Assembly: GCF_000647975.1 (NCBI RefSeq)
Contig: NZ_JFKE01000003.1
Coordinates: 444,206-508,205 of the forward strand
Direction: 5' to 3'
DNA: 64,000 nucleotides
From: Actibacterium mucosum KCTC 23349
GTDB taxonomy: Bacteria; Pseudomonadota; Alphaproteobacteria; Rhodobacterales; Rhodobacteraceae
Shown: one piece after another, positions 63,813-64,000 of the stretch
Numbering within the stretch: position 1 is the first letter of the stretch
Layout of the letters: every line of letters begins with the position of its first letter
The notes under the pieces: generated by a model
What the model saw: only the letters and a program-made list of their open reading frames with translations
Database searches by the model: none
What the model was told of the DNA's origin: nothing
Made by a program: the position numbers and the translations under genes

Positions 63813-64000
63813 ATGACGGACAGTACAGCGAACGCGGATTTCCGCGACCCGAATACGACGCCCCCCCTCAGCAACGCAGTACCGCTTGGCCTGCAGCACG
63901 TGCTGGCGATGTTTGCGTCGAACGTGACGCCCTCGATCATCGTGGCGGGCGCGGCGGGCTTTGCCTTTGGCGGGGCCGACATGGTGTATCTGGTGCAGAT
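63813..64000 (+). CDS. Nucleobase/purine permease, start only
   Basis: The first 62 codons of a transporter that runs off the right edge. NTTPPLSNAVPLGLQHVLAMF followed by SNVTPSIIVAGAAGF is the typical opening of the NCS2 (xanthine/uracil permease) family, with QH on the first membrane segment. CAGGAG lies 8 bases before the ATG. Its place after the urate genes makes urate or xanthine uptake likely. Confidence 0.88.
   Translation, partial: MTDSTANADFRDPNTTPPLSNAVPLGLQHVLAMFASNVTPSIIVAGAAGFAFGGADMVYLVQ

Overview
The window (about 64 kb, high GC) reads as chromosome of a marine alphaproteobacterium of the Rhodobacterales/Roseobacter type. Reasons: the rpoE-chrR locus facing a lipid-modifying operon, the liu/MCC leucine operon, a compact opgC-opgG/D-opgH glucan operon, and the codon bias. 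I see no rRNA, tRNA, CRISPR array, insertion sequence, prophage or origin. Gene packing is dense, with many ATGA/GTGA stop-start overlaps.

Layout. 1-2.5 kb: proC (cut by the left edge), a YbjN-family gene and an SDR. 2.6-5.8 kb: a 1064-residue cytoplasmic reductive dehalogenase with its own flavin/[2Fe-2S] reductase fused at the C terminus. 5.8-9.8 kb: an exported small protein with a divergent LysR, then a second LysR divergent from an SDR-GST pair. 9.9-18 kb: leucine degradation (isovaleryl-CoA dehydrogenase, both methylcrotonyl-CoA carboxylase subunits) with an SNase-like gene placed between the carboxylase genes, followed by a ThDP enzyme/CaiB CoA-transferase pair. 18.2-24.3 kb: a TTC38-like repeat protein and the osmoregulated periplasmic glucan genes. 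24.3-28.7 kb: exported esterase, rhodanese, a second LysR/exported-protein module, a type II haloacid dehalogenase and a GNAT. 28.9-34.9 kb: central carbon genes eno, gap and a DeoR regulator, divergent from tkt and tal. 35-40.7 kb: an exported DJ-1/PfpI protein, a 1349-residue extracellular nuclease and a membrane-anchored thioredoxin-like protein. 40.8-47.1 kb: aroQ and the singlet-oxygen type sigma-E/ChrR locus with its divergent membrane-lipid operon. 47.1-54.1 kb: a seven-gene ABC-transporter/phosphodiesterase/EEP-hydrolase operon. 54.4-59.1 kb: a glucosyl-3-phosphoglycerate synthase-like gene, its phosphatase and a GH13_18 sugar phosphorylase, with a cold-shock gene between them. 59.3-64 kb: urate degradation (puuD, uraH, puuE-uraD fusion, allE, allA, and a purine permease cut by the right edge).

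How the parts fit. The purine block carries urate through hydroxyisourate, OHCU, allantoin, allantoate and ureidoglycine to ureidoglycolate and glyoxylate. The leucine block carries isovaleryl-CoA to methylglutaconyl-CoA. The sigma-E locus shows two back-to-back copies of a TGATCC-N18-TAT promoter, one for rpoE-chrR and one for the lipid operon. This is direct sequence support for one shared regulon. The compatible-solute genes suggest a cycle in which glucosylglycerate is made, dephosphorylated and later recovered by phosphorolysis.

Most noteworthy: the fused self-sufficient dehalogenase with a duplicated N-terminal half and a large inverted repeat in its promoter region; a ChrR anti-sigma factor lacking the last cysteine of its zinc motif; the transporter operon with a phosphodiesterase between two EEP hydrolases beside a glucosylglycerate cycle; the SNase gene inside the MCC operon; and a two-gene LysR/exported-protein module present twice. 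All functions are inferred from sequence by eye; no searches were run.
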